The notes under the pieces: generated by a model
What the model was told of the DNA's origin: nothing
Databases searched by the model: none
What the model saw: only the letters and a program-made list of their open reading frames with translations
Part shown: piece by piece, positions 29,390-37,174 of the stretch
How positions within the stretch are numbered: the stretch's first letter is position 1
Layout: every line of letters starts with the position of its first letter
Assembly (NCBI GenBank): GCA_026393475.1
Contig: JAPLAA010000037.1
Span: 1 to 44,468 of the forward strand
Origin: Actinomycetota bacterium
GTDB lineage: Bacteria > Actinomycetota > Acidimicrobiia > Acidimicrobiales > Ilumatobacteraceae
Length of the DNA stretch: 44,468 nucleotides
Direction of reading: 5' to 3'
Made by a program: the position numbers and the translations under genes

Positions 29390-31861
29390 GTGAGCACAGT
29401 CATCGCACCGACGCCGCCCGTCGAGCACGAGCCGTCGCACGACCCCGACGAACGAGCGCTGTTCTCGCGTCTCGCCGCGTCGATGGCGCGGCACCGCAAG
29501 GCGGTGATCCTGGTGTGGCTCGTGGTCACCCTCGCCGCCGCACCGCTCGCGATCACCCTCACCAAGGCGCTCTCGGGCGCCGGCTGGGATGCCAAGGGCT
29601 CGACCGCCGAGGCGGTGCGCAAGGAACTGCGCGCCGACTTCCCGGCGATGGGTGCCGAGAACCCGATCGTCGTCTACCGACAGGCGACCCCGATCGCCGA
29701 CGACCCGGCCGGCCTGCAGGCGGTCGTCGCCGCCCTCGCCGACGGGCCGAAGGTGTTGTCCGTCGTCGATCCGCTGGCGATGCCGCCCGAGGCCGGGATG
29801 ATCTCCCAGGACGGCCTCACCGCGCTGGTGCCCGTCGAACAGCAGATCGGCGAGGACAAGGAACGCCCCGAGGCCGCCGGTGAACTCGGCGACTTCGTCG
29901 GTGACCTCACGGTCGCCGACGGCGCCACGGTCGAGGTCACCGGTGAATGGCCCGTCTGGTCCGACTTCAACCAGATGAACGAAGAGGCGCTCCACAAGGC
30001 CGAACTGCTCTCGGGTCTGCCGACGCTGATCATGCTGTTCGTCGCCTTCGGCGCCCTGATCGCTGCGGGCATCCCGCTGATCCTCGCCATCGCAGGTATC
30101 GCGACCGGCTTCGCCTCGCTGCACCTGCTCAGCCTCATCTCGCCGATCTCGGTGTGGTCGATGAACTTCTCGATGATGATCGGCCTGGCCGTCGGCATCG
30201 ACTACAGCCTGTTCATCGTCTCCCGCTACCGCGAGGAGCGCGTCGAGGGCAAGGACGCCATCAAGGCGATCGAGAACGCGATGTCGACGTCGGGCAAGGC
30301 CGTGTTCCTCTCGGCGCTGACCGTTGTGCTCTCGCTCGCTGCCGTGTTCCTCGTGCCCGTCATGGTCTTCCAGACGATGGCGCTCGGCATGATCATCTCC
30401 GTCATCGCCGTCGCCCTGGCTGCACTCACCCTGCTGCCCGCGGTCCTGATCGCGATGGGCGACAAGGTCCTCGTCACCCGCGGTGAGAAGGACCCCGACA
30501 TCGTCGCCGAGGGTCGCTGGGCGAAGTGGACGGGTGCTGCGCTGCGTCGTCCCGGCCGCACGCTCGCCACCGGCCTCGTCCTGCTCGGTGCGCTCGCCGC
30601 ACCGGCATTCGGCATGACGCTCGGCATGCCCGGCGCCCGCGTCGTCGACCAGGGTCACACCAGCCGCGACGGCTACGACATGGTCGTCGAGTCGTTCGGC
30701 CCCGGTGCCGCCGGCCCGGCGTACGTCACCGTCGCCGCTGCCGATGCCCAACAGGTCATCGACATCGCGACGGCCACCCCCAACGTGGTCGACGCCCGCA
30801 TCGTCACCCAGCCGGCCGCCAGCGGTCGTGTCGTCGTCCGCGTCACGCCCGGCACCCAGATCGACGAGGCGGCCACGGCCGACATGGTCGAGGCGCTCCG
30901 CACGGGTCTCGACGACGCGGTGCCGAACGCACTCGTCGGCGGACCCGCCGGCCAGAACCACGACCTCACCCAGGTGCTCGTCGACCGAGCCCCCTACGCC
31001 ATCGGACTGATCCTGATCGTCGCCTTCATGCTGCTGCTCGTCGTGTTCCGCAGCGTCGTGATCGCCACCTTCTCGATCCTGATGAACCTGCTCACCGTCG
31101 GCGCCGCCTTCGGGTTCGCGACGCTGGTGTTCCAGCACGGCTACGGCGCGCGTCTCATCGGCATCGAGCACCAGGGCTTCGTCGACGCCTGGGCACCGTT
31201 GTTCTTCTTCGCCCTGCTGTTCGGGCTGTCGATGGACTACCAACTGTTCCTGCTCGCGGCGATCAAGGAGCGCTACCAGGCGACGGGCGACACGCACCGG
31301 GCCATCAGTGAGGGCATCGCCCGCACGGGCCGGCCGATCACGAATGCGGCGATCATCATGATCATCGTGTTCATCGCCTTCGGCGTGACGGGTCCGATCC
31401 CGCCCACCGAGCTCGGGCTCACCCTGGCGGTCGCAGTCCTGCTCGACGCGACCGTGGTCCGGGTGATGCTCGTCCCGGCGACGATGGCGCTGCTGGGCGA
31501 CAAGAACTGGTACGCCCCGAAGTGGCTCCAGAAGGTCCTGCCGCACGCCACCCCCAGAGGAGTTCCACATGTCCACCCCAACCGTCCCCACCGTCCCCAC
31601 CGTCCCCACCGGTCGCACCGTCGAGGCGCCGACCCGGCCGGTCCGTTGGCCGCTCGAGCGCATCCTGTTCGCCCTGGCCGGCACCATGACGCTGTTGAGT
31701 GCTGCGCTGAGCGCGTTCGTGAGCCCGTGGTTCCTGGTGCTCACCGTGTTCGTCGGGCTCAACCAGTGGATGTACGTCACGCTGCGGGGCTGCCCTGCCT
31801 CGCTGCTGCTCAAGCGGTTCGGCATCGCCCCCCAGTGCCGCTGGTGACGCCGACCGCTTGA
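29390..31861 (+). CDS. MMPL/RND-family transporter
   Basis: An integral membrane transporter of the MMPL branch of the RND superfamily, exporting lipids or hydrophobic compounds using the proton gradient. After an N-terminal cytoplasmic stretch and a first membrane helix comes a periplasmic domain, then two six-helix-like bundles (from about residues 200 and 540). Typical motifs are GIDYSLFIVSRYREER after the first bundle's central helices and GLSMDYQLFLLAAIKERY in the second. Homology-like sequence ends near residue 720 (WLQKVLPHATP). The frame then stays open for another 100 or so residues of His/Arg/Pro-rich, shadow-like sequence through the whole next gene. The true C-terminus is therefore doubtful. 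GTG start with GAGGAG eight bases upstream. Confidence 0.85.
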   Translation: MSTVIAPTPPVEHEPSHDPDERALFSRLAASMARHRKAVILVWLVVTLAAAPLAITLTKALSGAGWDAKGSTAEAVRKELRADFPAMGAENPIVVYRQATPIADDPAGLQAVVAALADGPKVLSVVDPLAMPPEAGMISQDGLTALVPVEQQIGEDKERPEAAGELGDFVGDLTVADGATVEVTGEWPVWSDFNQMNEEALHKAELLSGLPTLIMLFVAFGALIAAGIPLILAIAGIATGFASLHLLSLISPISVWSMNFSMMIGLAVGIDYSLFIVSRYREERVEGKDAIKAIENAMSTSGKAVFLSALTVVLSLAAVFLVPVMVFQTMALGMIISVIAVALAALTLLPAVLIAMGDKVLVTRGEKDPDIVAEGRWAKWTGAALRRPGRTLATGLVLLGALAAPAFGMTLGMPGARVVDQGHTSRDGYDMVVESFGPGAAGPAYVTVAAADAQQVIDIATATPNVVDARIVTQPAASGRVVVRVTPGTQIDEAATADMVEALRTGLDDAVPNALVGGPAGQNHDLTQVLVDRAPYAIGLILIVAFMLLLVVFRSVVIATFSILMNLLTVGAAFGFATLVFQHGYGARLIGIEHQGFVDAWAPLFFFALLFGLSMDYQLFLLAAIKERYQATGDTHRAISEGIARTGRPITNAAIIMIIVFIAFGVTGPIPPTELGLTLAVAVLLDATVVRVMLVPATMALLGDKNWYAPKWLQKVLPHATPRGVPHVHPNRPHRPHRPHRSHRRGADPAGPLAARAHPVRPGRHHDAVECCAERVREPVVPGAHRVRRAQPVDVRHAAGLPCLAAAQAVRHRPPVPLVTPTA
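31569..31847 (+). CDS. DUF2892 (YgaP-like) membrane protein
   Basis: A 92-residue protein with a Thr/Pro/Val repeat at the N-terminus (three PTV units) and two hydrophobic helices. The helices are followed by the signature LRGCPASLLLKRFGI, matching DUF2892, the membrane part found alone or with rhodanese domains (YgaP). DUF2892 genes are often under sulfane-sulfur or metal control, which fits the CsoR/CstR-like operator at the head of this operon. The ATG has an excellent AGAGGAG ribosome-binding site. The whole gene lies inside the still-open frame of the MMPL gene, in a different frame. Codon use favours this frame as the real one. Confidence 0.75.
   Translation: MSTPTVPTVPTVPTGRTVEAPTRPVRWPLERILFALAGTMTLLSAALSAFVSPWFLVLTVFVGLNQWMYVTLRGCPASLLLKRFGIAPQCRW
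31581..31607 (+). repeat. Three tandem copies of a 9-bp unit
   Basis: ACCGTCCCC is repeated three times without a break in the N-terminal codons of the DUF2892 gene. Copy-number changes would keep the frame and only alter the length of the Thr-Val-Pro stretch. Confidence 0.8.
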
Positions 31862-31871
31862 GGAGTTCCTC
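31860..31871 (+). terminator. Small hairpin after the MMPL/DUF2892 pair
   Basis: GAGGA-GT-TCCTC forms a 5-bp stem 13 bases past the DUF2892 stop and across the end of the MMPL frame. It is weak, and no U-tract follows. Confidence 0.25.
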
Positions 31872-31971
31872 GGCGGGTCCCGAGTCGGTGGCGATGGAGT
31901 GAGCGACCCGACCCGATCGGAAGTTCTCGCGACCGTGTGAAAGGCATCATGACCGTGGCGACCCGAGGCGT

Positions 31972-31977
31972 TACCGT
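31972..31977 (+). promoter_or_regulatory. -10 element before the GNAT gene and its leader ORF
   Basis: TACCGT is six bases before an ATG at 31984 that opens an 11-codon ORF. It matches the leaderless geometry seen elsewhere, so transcription probably starts at that ATG. Confidence 0.45.
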
Positions 31978-31983
31978 GCCGGG

Positions 31984-32019
31984 ATGCTGCTGGCCGACGC
32001 GAGCTCGTCGTGTTGGTGA
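31984..32019 (+). CDS. Putative 11-codon leader ORF coupled to the GNAT gene
   Basis: ATG at 31984 opens MLLADASSSCW, with its stop overlapping the GTG start of the acetyltransferase gene (GTGA at 32016-32019). The leaderless-type promoter in front and the weak ribosome-binding site of the GNAT gene make translational coupling plausible. It is very short and could be chance. Confidence 0.35.
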   Translation: MLLADASSSCW

Positions 32020-33002
32020 TCCGAAGGTCCGAGTGCACTGACGTGAACTCGTGTGTGCGGGTGGCGCGTGATGCTCACGAGTCCGTGTATTCGTCGATGA
32101 GGGCGATCTACGGCGACGATCTCTTCGATCGCCTACGTCCTGACTGGGCGGATGGTCTGGCTGCACAAGTCGACGCCTGGGTGAACGGCGCGGAGGCGGT
32201 TGTCTGGGTTGCCGACCTCGACGGAGTCACTGTCGGTTTCATCGTCACCAGTTGCGATCTGCAGACCGGGATGGGGATGGTCGACCTCGTCGCCGTGGAT
32301 CGCGCTCACCAGCGGCGGGGCGTCGGCCGGCGGTTGGTTGCCCACGCGCTGGCTCGACTGCGCGAGGTCGGAGTGGCGTACGTCGAGGCGTACGTCCGTG
32401 ACTTCCCCGGTCACGAGCCGGCGTGTCGTCTCTTCCGATCGACTGGCTTCGCCCGCCGGGCCGTCATGCCGGTGTTGCTCTACAGGACGATCGAACAGCC
32501 GGGCGATCCGGCACCTCGGCCCCCGCAGATCCGTCGCCTCGCGCCTGACGACGTCGAGACCTGCGTCGCGTTCGGCGTGGAGGCGTTCCGTTCTGTGTAT
32601 GCCTCGTTCGAGGTCCTCTACGGTCCGGAACTCTTCGAGCGCATCGAGCCGGATTGGGAGGCATCGCAGGCTTCGTACATCCGCACAGCGATCACCGACA
32701 GCGGCGACGAGACCTGGGTGTACGACCTCGACGGCCGGCCAGCAGGCTTCGTGGTGCTCAAGATGGACGCGCACGGCATCGCTGACATCGACCTGCTCGC
32801 GGTCGATCCGGATGCCCAAGGCCGGGGCATCGCGACCACGCTCAACCGGTTTGCATTCGACCGGAGCCAAGAGGCGTCGATGTCATATGTGGTTGTGGCG
32901 ACCACCGATGACCCCGGTCATGCCCCCGCTCGTCGCTCGTACGAGCGCGCCGGCTTCTCGCCGATGCCGATCCAGTGGAACCTTCAGATCATCCGTCTCT
33001 GA
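32016..33002 (+). CDS. Tandem GNAT acetyltransferase
   Basis: A 328-residue protein with two GCN5-related N-acetyltransferase domains, about residues 1-150 and 165-328. Each has the acetyl-CoA pyrophosphate loop, VDRAHQRRGVGRRLV in the first and VDPDAQGRGIATTLN in the second. Both halves begin similarly (a helix with ESVYSSMRAIYGDDLFDRL versus RSVYASFEVLYGPELFERI), so the protein arose by internal duplication. The substrate is unknown; tandem GNATs include mycothiol synthase MshD, but the marker residues for that cannot be judged here. The GTG at 32016 is preferred because it overlaps the leader ORF stop; in-frame TTG and GTG codons lie 3 and 6 bases upstream. A hairpin follows the stop directly. 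Confidence 0.82.
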   Translation: MIRRSECTDVNSCVRVARDAHESVYSSMRAIYGDDLFDRLRPDWADGLAAQVDAWVNGAEAVVWVADLDGVTVGFIVTSCDLQTGMGMVDLVAVDRAHQRRGVGRRLVAHALARLREVGVAYVEAYVRDFPGHEPACRLFRSTGFARRAVMPVLLYRTIEQPGDPAPRPPQIRRLAPDDVETCVAFGVEAFRSVYASFEVLYGPELFERIEPDWEASQASYIRTAITDSGDETWVYDLDGRPAGFVVLKMDAHGIADIDLLAVDPDAQGRGIATTLNRFAFDRSQEASMSYVVVATTDDPGHAPARRSYERAGFSPMPIQWNLQIIRL

Positions 33003-33017
33003 CCGACACGCGGTCGG
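33003..33017 (+). terminator. Hairpin immediately after the GNAT stop
   Basis: CCGAC (33003-33007) pairs with GTCGG (33013-33017) around ACGCG. The stem is short but its position touching the stop codon is typical of a terminator. Confidence 0.4.
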
Positions 33018-33073
33018 ACCTCTCGACCACCGACAGATAGCCGGGCGCCAACGCTCGCCGCTGAACGAGGCGG

Positions 33074-34048
33074 TCAGGGAGAAGTGGTTTCCGCTGTCGC
33101 GTCACCGGCTGTGCGAGATGCTTGGAGGTCTTTGAGGTACTGCTTGACGGCGGCGTCCGTCGATTCGATGCATGCCGTCCATGCAGAGTCGCCCTTCGCT
33201 GCGAGGCAGGATCGCATCGTGTCGTTGCCGAATGCGCGGTATTCGTCTTCTTGGAACTGGGTCAGTCCGGCGAGCATCGCCATGTCGACTTCGGGGACGG
33301 CGGGCGGCTCGGTGATCGAGGAGTAGTCGTAGCTGACCTTCGACTCACCGCCGGTGGTCGAGGAGCCGATCACCTTGGCTGCCGACCAGGAGATCCGCTG
33401 CACTTCGTTGCCGGCCGCGTCGTATGCGATGAGCGTGTCATCCGGGGCGTGTGAAGCCACGGGGAAGGCGGCGACGCCAGCAACGGGTGTTTGCCAGGTG
33501 GCGGTACCGGCAGCGGGTTGGAACTCGACGCGGGCGACGGAGGCCGGCAACCCCGTCCAGAACACGACCGTGTCGTTACCACCGAGTTCGGGCTCCGCAC
33601 CTGCGACGACGTCGGCGCCAGCAGGCAGGAACCGACCGTTCGATGCCGCGCCGATCTGGACAGTGACGGCCTGGGCGTAGCCATCGAAGTAGGGCTGGCC
33701 GACGACACCGAACGTCAGCCGTTGGCCGTCAGCGAGCTGCAGCGCGACCGCACCCGGCTTCACGATCGACGTGGACAGAAACACGTCGTCCACGCGAACC
33801 AGCGGACTCTCGGATGGTTCGGCAACGCTCGCGGCCGGCGGGCTGGACGCATCGCGTCGTGCGATGAGTGCGAATCCTGCGGCGCCCACACCGACCACGA
33901 GCACCGTCGCCGCAGCGGCGGTCGCAATCCACCGCTGGTTTCCGGTCGTGGTGGAGAACTCCATGTCTGGGGCACTCTCCGACACCGCTCGCATCGTGCG
34001 CTCGAGGAGTGCGTTCAGTTCCTCGTCAGAGGTCACGGAGTAGTTCAT
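33074..34048 (-). CDS. Membrane-anchored partner (putative anti-sigma factor) of the ECF sigma factor
   Basis: A 324-residue protein with a short cytoplasmic N-terminus (SDEELNALLERTMRAVSESAP), one membrane helix near residues 45-67 (ATAAAATVLVVGVGAAGFAL) and a large extracytoplasmic beta-rich domain. The C-terminal part resembles a small helical segment with two cysteines (RSCLAAKG, WTACIES). It is encoded directly downstream of, and overlapping by four bases (ATGA), an ECF sigma factor gene, the normal arrangement for a membrane anti-sigma factor. No zinc-binding HxxxCxxC motif is present, so the assignment rests on topology and position. The start is the ATG that overlaps the sigma stop. 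Confidence 0.6.
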   Translation of the reverse strand: MNYSVTSDEELNALLERTMRAVSESAPDMEFSTTTGNQRWIATAAAATVLVVGVGAAGFALIARRDASSPPAASVAEPSESPLVRVDDVFLSTSIVKPGAVALQLADGQRLTFGVVGQPYFDGYAQAVTVQIGAASNGRFLPAGADVVAGAEPELGGNDTVVFWTGLPASVARVEFQPAAGTATWQTPVAGVAAFPVASHAPDDTLIAYDAAGNEVQRISWSAAKVIGSSTTGGESKVSYDYSSITEPPAVPEVDMAMLAGLTQFQEDEYRAFGNDTMRSCLAAKGDSAWTACIESTDAAVKQYLKDLQASRTAGDATAETTSP

Positions 34049-34515
34049 GTCAGTTCCTTTCGGAGGGTTGCGAGCGCCCGGAAGGCGAGCGATCGAACGG
34101 TTGGTTCGGGGCAGTTCATGAGTCGGGCGATCTCTTCGTCCGGTAGATCGAGGTGGATGCGAAGCACGAGCACCGTGCGTTGACGCGCCGGTAAGCCGCG
34201 CAGCAGACGCCAGGTCTCGTCGATCAACGGTTCGCCGGTGACGCCGTCGTGCGGACGCGGGACGTGCTTGGCTCGTGTGGCGCGGCGGCCGAGTGATCGC
34301 ACTCGGTTCACCACCGACCGCTTGAGGTACCACTCGTGGTTGTCGATCACGTCCCAGCGAGGGATCGCCGCCGCGAAGACGTCCTGCACCACTTCCTCAG
34401 CGACCGCACGTGACCCGGACAGCAACGTCGCCAGGCCGAGTAGTTGGCTCCGGTACTGGTGGTACATCGCACCGATCGCATCCGGTTGCTCTTCGCCCAC
34501 ACCTGATCGAACCAC
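34045..34515 (-). CDS. ECF-type RNA polymerase sigma factor
   Basis: A 156-residue group IV sigma factor. Region 2 spans about residues 15-60 (MYHQYRSQLLGLATLLSGS, AEEVVQDVFAAAI), which binds core polymerase and the -10. Region 4 near residues 105-155 (LRGLPARQRTVLVLRIHLDL... EEIARLMNCPEPTVRSLAFRALATL) is the helix-turn-helix that reads the -35. The length and the LP.RQR.V..LR motif resemble the SigE-like actinobacterial ECF group. It starts with GTG at 34515; another GTG five codons in is possible. The downstream overlapping gene encodes its likely membrane regulator, implying response to an envelope signal. Confidence 0.88.
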   Translation of the reverse strand: MVRSGVGEEQPDAIGAMYHQYRSQLLGLATLLSGSRAVAEEVVQDVFAAAIPRWDVIDNHEWYLKRSVVNRVRSLGRRATRAKHVPRPHDGVTGEPLIDETWRLLRGLPARQRTVLVLRIHLDLPDEEIARLMNCPEPTVRSLAFRALATLRKELT

Positions 34516-34634
34516 AACCAGTCAGACGCCCGACACCGTGTCCACGTTGCATCGTCGGGGAGCATCAGTACATCGACCCTCGGCAGGTACATCGAGCAAC
34601 GGGCACGTCACGGAGTGCAATGCTGGCTCGAGTG

Positions 34635-34910
34635 ATGGATTGGACCGCCCCAGCGGGGTCTCACGGCGCCGACGACCTGGCGCGAGATACCGAGCTTGCA
34701 AGCGCAGCACACGAGGCCAAGATTGCGATCTTGCGCGCAATTGCTGCTGCGACCACGTCATCGGCGAGCGACGCCGCGGAGCAAACGCTGGCCCTGGCCA
34801 AGGCCTTCCGCCTCCTCGACACGCCGGGCGGCTGGACCATGTACGAGACGCCCAAGGGGAATGGCGACCTGGCGTACGACGGTGACGAACAGATCACAGA
34901 TGAGGGCTAG
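34635..34910 (+). CDS. Small uncharacterised protein
   Basis: A 91-residue protein, largely helical in the middle (LASAAHEAKIAILRAIAAATT, EQTLALAKAFRLLD) and acidic at the end (DLAYDGDEQITDEG). No family was recognised. ATG codons at 34620 and 34635 are both in frame; the later one is listed because it is followed directly by ordinary coding sequence. It is divergent from the sigma factor gene and followed by a palindromic element of the family described at 34938-34969. It may be an accessory gene. Confidence 0.5.
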   Translation: MDWTAPAGSHGADDLARDTELASAAHEAKIAILRAIAAATTSSASDAAEQTLALAKAFRLLDTPGGWTMYETPKGNGDLAYDGDEQITDEG

Positions 34911-34937
34911 CGAGGTATGGGCTGACGCCAGCGGACC

Positions 34938-34969
34938 GCTCCGAGCTGCCGATAGGCACCACGCGGAGC
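34938..34969. repeat. CTGCCG-type palindromic element, copy 1
   Basis: GCTCCG (34938-34943) and CGGAGC (34964-34969) frame the core CTGCCGATAGGCAC (34946-34959). It sits 28 bases after the stop of the 91-aa gene. Related cores follow four further plus-strand genes downstream. Confidence 0.5.
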
Positions 34970-35014
34970 TCCCGGTGGCCGAGCCTTCCGAGCGAGCGAC
35001 GGAACCCGTGCGCC

Positions 35015-35786
35015 TCACTCGGATATCGGTTGCTCGGCAGCCGATTGCGGAGCACCAGCGTTGACTGAAGCAACCGATTGAGCCACATCGATGGCGCCTT
35101 CGTAGTCCATCATCGCAATGTCGCTGACAAGTGGGCCGAGCGCCGACGCCGCCTTCTCAGTGCTCAGCGAACCACGGATTGCTTCGGACGCCGTTGCGCT
35201 GAAGAACAGGGGTCGTGCGCGGCCGTCGACATTCTCGACCAGCGTTGCCAAGTTCGAAAGCACGAAGACGCTCTGGCCCGGGTACGCGCGATCGATACTG
35301 GTCAGCACCCACAACATTTCGGTCTTCGGCATTGCCGAACGAATCTCGGACAGCACTTCATCAGAATCGATCTGTTGGCCTGTCCCAAAGGAAACAAGCA
35401 GCGTGCCGTGTTCGGTCAAGGTCGGATTGCCGGAGAGCACGCGACTCACGGACGGTCACGCGGCCGGTCGCGAGTTGCCCCTCGGGATACTCGATCGGGC
35501 CCTCGTTCGGCCCTGCCTCCACACGCGTCACGGAGCCGAGCACCACAGCATCGGACATCGCCACCACTTCGCGAAACGATGTGGGAGCGGTGACCTGCTG
35601 ATCCAACGAGCCGAGGTCGATCCGTCCTTCATCAACGGCTGCGACACGCGCCACCCCTCGATCGATCGGTGTTTCGAGCGCCGTCGCACCCGAGTCGAGC
35701 GAGGCGCTGCACCCGCCCAGGAGGCCTCCGAGTACGGCAACAGCACTGCTCGTCACGAGTCGCGCTCGACAGGAATGCTTGATCAT
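35015..35786 (-). pseudogene. Lipoprotein gene broken by a frameshift
   Basis: Residues from the ATG at 35786 form a signal peptide with a lipobox (VLGGLLGGC) and then a mature region reaching VTVRESR. At about 35440-35450 the good coding frame switches. The first frame continues into Arg-rich sequence and stops at 35361. The neighbouring frame carries on as RVLSGNPTLTEHGTLLVSFG and ends cleanly at 35015 with AAEQPISE. Joined, they make one exported lipoprotein of about 256 residues. The total length is one base away from a multiple of three, consistent with a single-base indel. I do not recognise the family. It could be a decaying gene or a sequencing error. Confidence 0.55.
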
Positions 35787-36026
35787 CAACCCTCTCGTCC
35801 AGTCCGGGTGTTGGTGAGTCTTGCTCGTCGAGATCCGCCCGATTCCACGAGACGGCGCCTGCTGGGTGAATTGTCGGGAAACGATCGAACCGCGCCACGT
35901 CGGGACGATGCTGCTTCGAATCGCACCTGACGTCGGGCGCGCTGCGTAGCGCTGGGCGCTACCGAACGCACCCGACACCCCAACGACGCGTGCCGAACTG
36001 CTCGGCTTGCACACCTGCGTGTTACA
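35787..36026. other. Intergenic region with hairpin and imperfect operator-like dyad
   Basis: No gene seen in this 240-base divergent gap. GTAGCGC-TGG-GCGCTAC (35946-35962) is a perfect 7-bp hairpin. An imperfect palindrome GTGTTACAGTGTCACAC (36019-36035; 14 of 17 positions match its complement) overlaps the GTG start of the next gene and contains a -10-like TACAGT. It could be an autoregulatory operator for the downstream ribbon-helix-helix protein (inference). Confidence 0.4.
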
Positions 36027-36224
36027 GTGTCACACGATGTTGGAGATCTCGACTGGCTTCCGGAGGACGGCGTTGTCCTCACGAGAGCAGATCTGGAACG
36101 GATCTTCATCGACTTGCGAGCACTGATCTCCGGGACGGAGCAACTCGATCCGAACCGGTCCTTCGCAGTAGACATCGCAGTCGCCATCACGCACGCAATC
36201 GAACGCGAAAGTGGAGGCCAGTGA
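36027..36224 (+). CDS. Small uncharacterised protein upstream of a ribbon-helix-helix gene
   Basis: A 65-residue acidic protein (SHDVGDLDWLPEDGVVLTRADL...) with a helical second half. No family was recognised. The GTG start is the only sensible one and is overlapped by an imperfect palindrome. Its stop shares one base with the ATG of the following RHH-protein gene (TGATG), so the two are co-translated. Size and pairing recall toxin-antitoxin modules, but it matches no toxin family I can name. Confidence 0.55.
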   Translation: MSHDVGDLDWLPEDGVVLTRADLERIFIDLRALISGTEQLDPNRSFAVDIAVAITHAIERESGGQ

Positions 36225-36520
36225 TGGCGAAGCCGAAGGCGATCCAGTGGCTCGAGGAGCAGACGGGCGAGACCATCGCCTACGCCCCCGAAGTGATCGT
36301 GAGTCAGGACCGACACTTGTCGGTACGTCTCACCGGCGACCTCGCGGCGAGTCTGGACGCAATGGCGGCTGAGCGCGGGCTCACGCTGTCTCATCTCGTT
36401 CGTGAGCTCCTCGCCGAGGCAGTGGCTCAGCGAGCGACGGTCGCCAAGCTCGACGGACGAGCACTGGCTGATCGCCTCGCAGCCGATGTCGCCGAAGTGC
36501 GCCGCCGGCTCGCCGGCTGA
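36224..36520 (+). CDS. Ribbon-helix-helix (CopG/Arc-like) DNA-binding protein
   Basis: A 98-residue protein. The stretch from about residue 28, QDRHLSVRLTGDLAASLDAM followed by AAERGLTLSHLVRELLAEAV, has the pattern of a ribbon-helix-helix domain: one beta strand with alternating polar residues, then two helices. Such dimers bind palindromic DNA, often as autoregulating antitoxins. A dyad around 36019-36035 at the operon start is a candidate site. The gene is coupled to the small upstream ORF and followed at once by an 8-bp hairpin. Confidence 0.7.
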   Translation: MAKPKAIQWLEEQTGETIAYAPEVIVSQDRHLSVRLTGDLAASLDAMAAERGLTLSHLVRELLAEAVAQRATVAKLDGRALADRLAADVAEVRRRLAG

Positions 36521-36547
36521 TCGCGCCCATCTGCCGGTCGGGCGCGA
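36521..36547. repeat. CTGCCG-type palindromic element, copy 2
   Basis: TCGCGCCC (36521-36528) and GGGCGCGA (36540-36547) form a perfect 8-bp stem starting one base after the RHH stop. The core is CTGCCGGTCGGGCG (36531-36544). It may act as a terminator. Confidence 0.6.
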
Positions 36548-36549
36548 CC

Positions 36550-36720
36550 GACAACTTGCGGAAAGCGTCCACACCGGGAATTCAGCGCTACGAGGCCCTC
36601 GCCGGGCGGCTGTGGCCCGACGCGCCCAATCTGCCGATGTGGTCGGATAGCGGTCGCGAGGTTTCGCCACGGGTTCAGTTGGCGTACACGTGGGCTCGAG
36701 CGAACCAGGCCACCATCTGA
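36550..36720 (+). pseudogene. Possible 3' remnant of a gene
   Basis: One frame of this stretch reads like real protein (IQRYEALAGRLWPDAP, then NLPMWSDSGREVSPRVQLA and YTWARANQATI) and ends with TGA at 36718-36720. There is no convincing start or ribosome-binding site, and upstream it runs into the palindromic element. It looks like the end of a gene whose front was replaced. No family was recognised, and chance coding-like sequence is possible. Confidence 0.3.
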
Positions 36721-36722
36721 GC

Positions 36723-37148
36723 ATGGCGCTCGGGGTCGATCGGTTTTGGGGGCGGCTGCTGGTGTACGCCGTGAGCGCCACCGGCGGATCGGTGATCGGG
36801 TCAACGTTCACGCGGAACAGTTCATGGGTCGAGGCCGATCCGTGGACCGCGGGCCCGTGGACTGCGCTGTTCACGCTCGGGCCAGCCATCGGTGTGGCGG
36901 CTCTCGCGCCTCTGCGAGGGCGCGCCCTGGCTTTCGTCTCGTTGTGCCTCGCTACGGCGATGCTGGCGATGTGGTGGTTGTTCGCCTCCAGCGAGCGATC
37001 AACCGCAGCGCTGGTGTTCGGCATGGGCGGATGGATCGTCGGCATTCCGATCAGCGGGGTTCTCGTTGTTGTCGCGTCGCGCTTCAGCGCGTCGCGAGCA
37101 ACGGGCACGGCGCGATCGGCGAAACATCGTCGAGACGTGCATCGGTGA
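36723..37148 (+). CDS. Small integral membrane protein, unknown function
   Basis: A 141-residue protein with about four hydrophobic segments (RLLVYAVSATGGSVIG, ALFTLGPAIGVAALAPL, LAFVSLCLATAMLAMWWLF, ALVFGMGGWIVGIPISGVLV) and a basic C-terminal tail. No family was recognised. The ATG at 36723 is chosen because a -10-like CACCAT ends six bases upstream, the leaderless spacing used by its neighbours. A CTGCCG-type palindrome follows 27 bases after the stop. Confidence 0.6.
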   Translation: MALGVDRFWGRLLVYAVSATGGSVIGSTFTRNSSWVEADPWTAGPWTALFTLGPAIGVAALAPLRGRALAFVSLCLATAMLAMWWLFASSERSTAALVFGMGGWIVGIPISGVLVVVASRFSASRATGTARSAKHRRDVHR

Positions 37149-37174
37149 CCGGCGGTCCTGCCGCCTCGGCACGA

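Noticed and set aside
31581..31607. Phase-variable switch in the DUF2892 gene
   Set aside because: The repeat unit is 9 bp, so gain or loss keeps the frame and cannot switch expression on or off.
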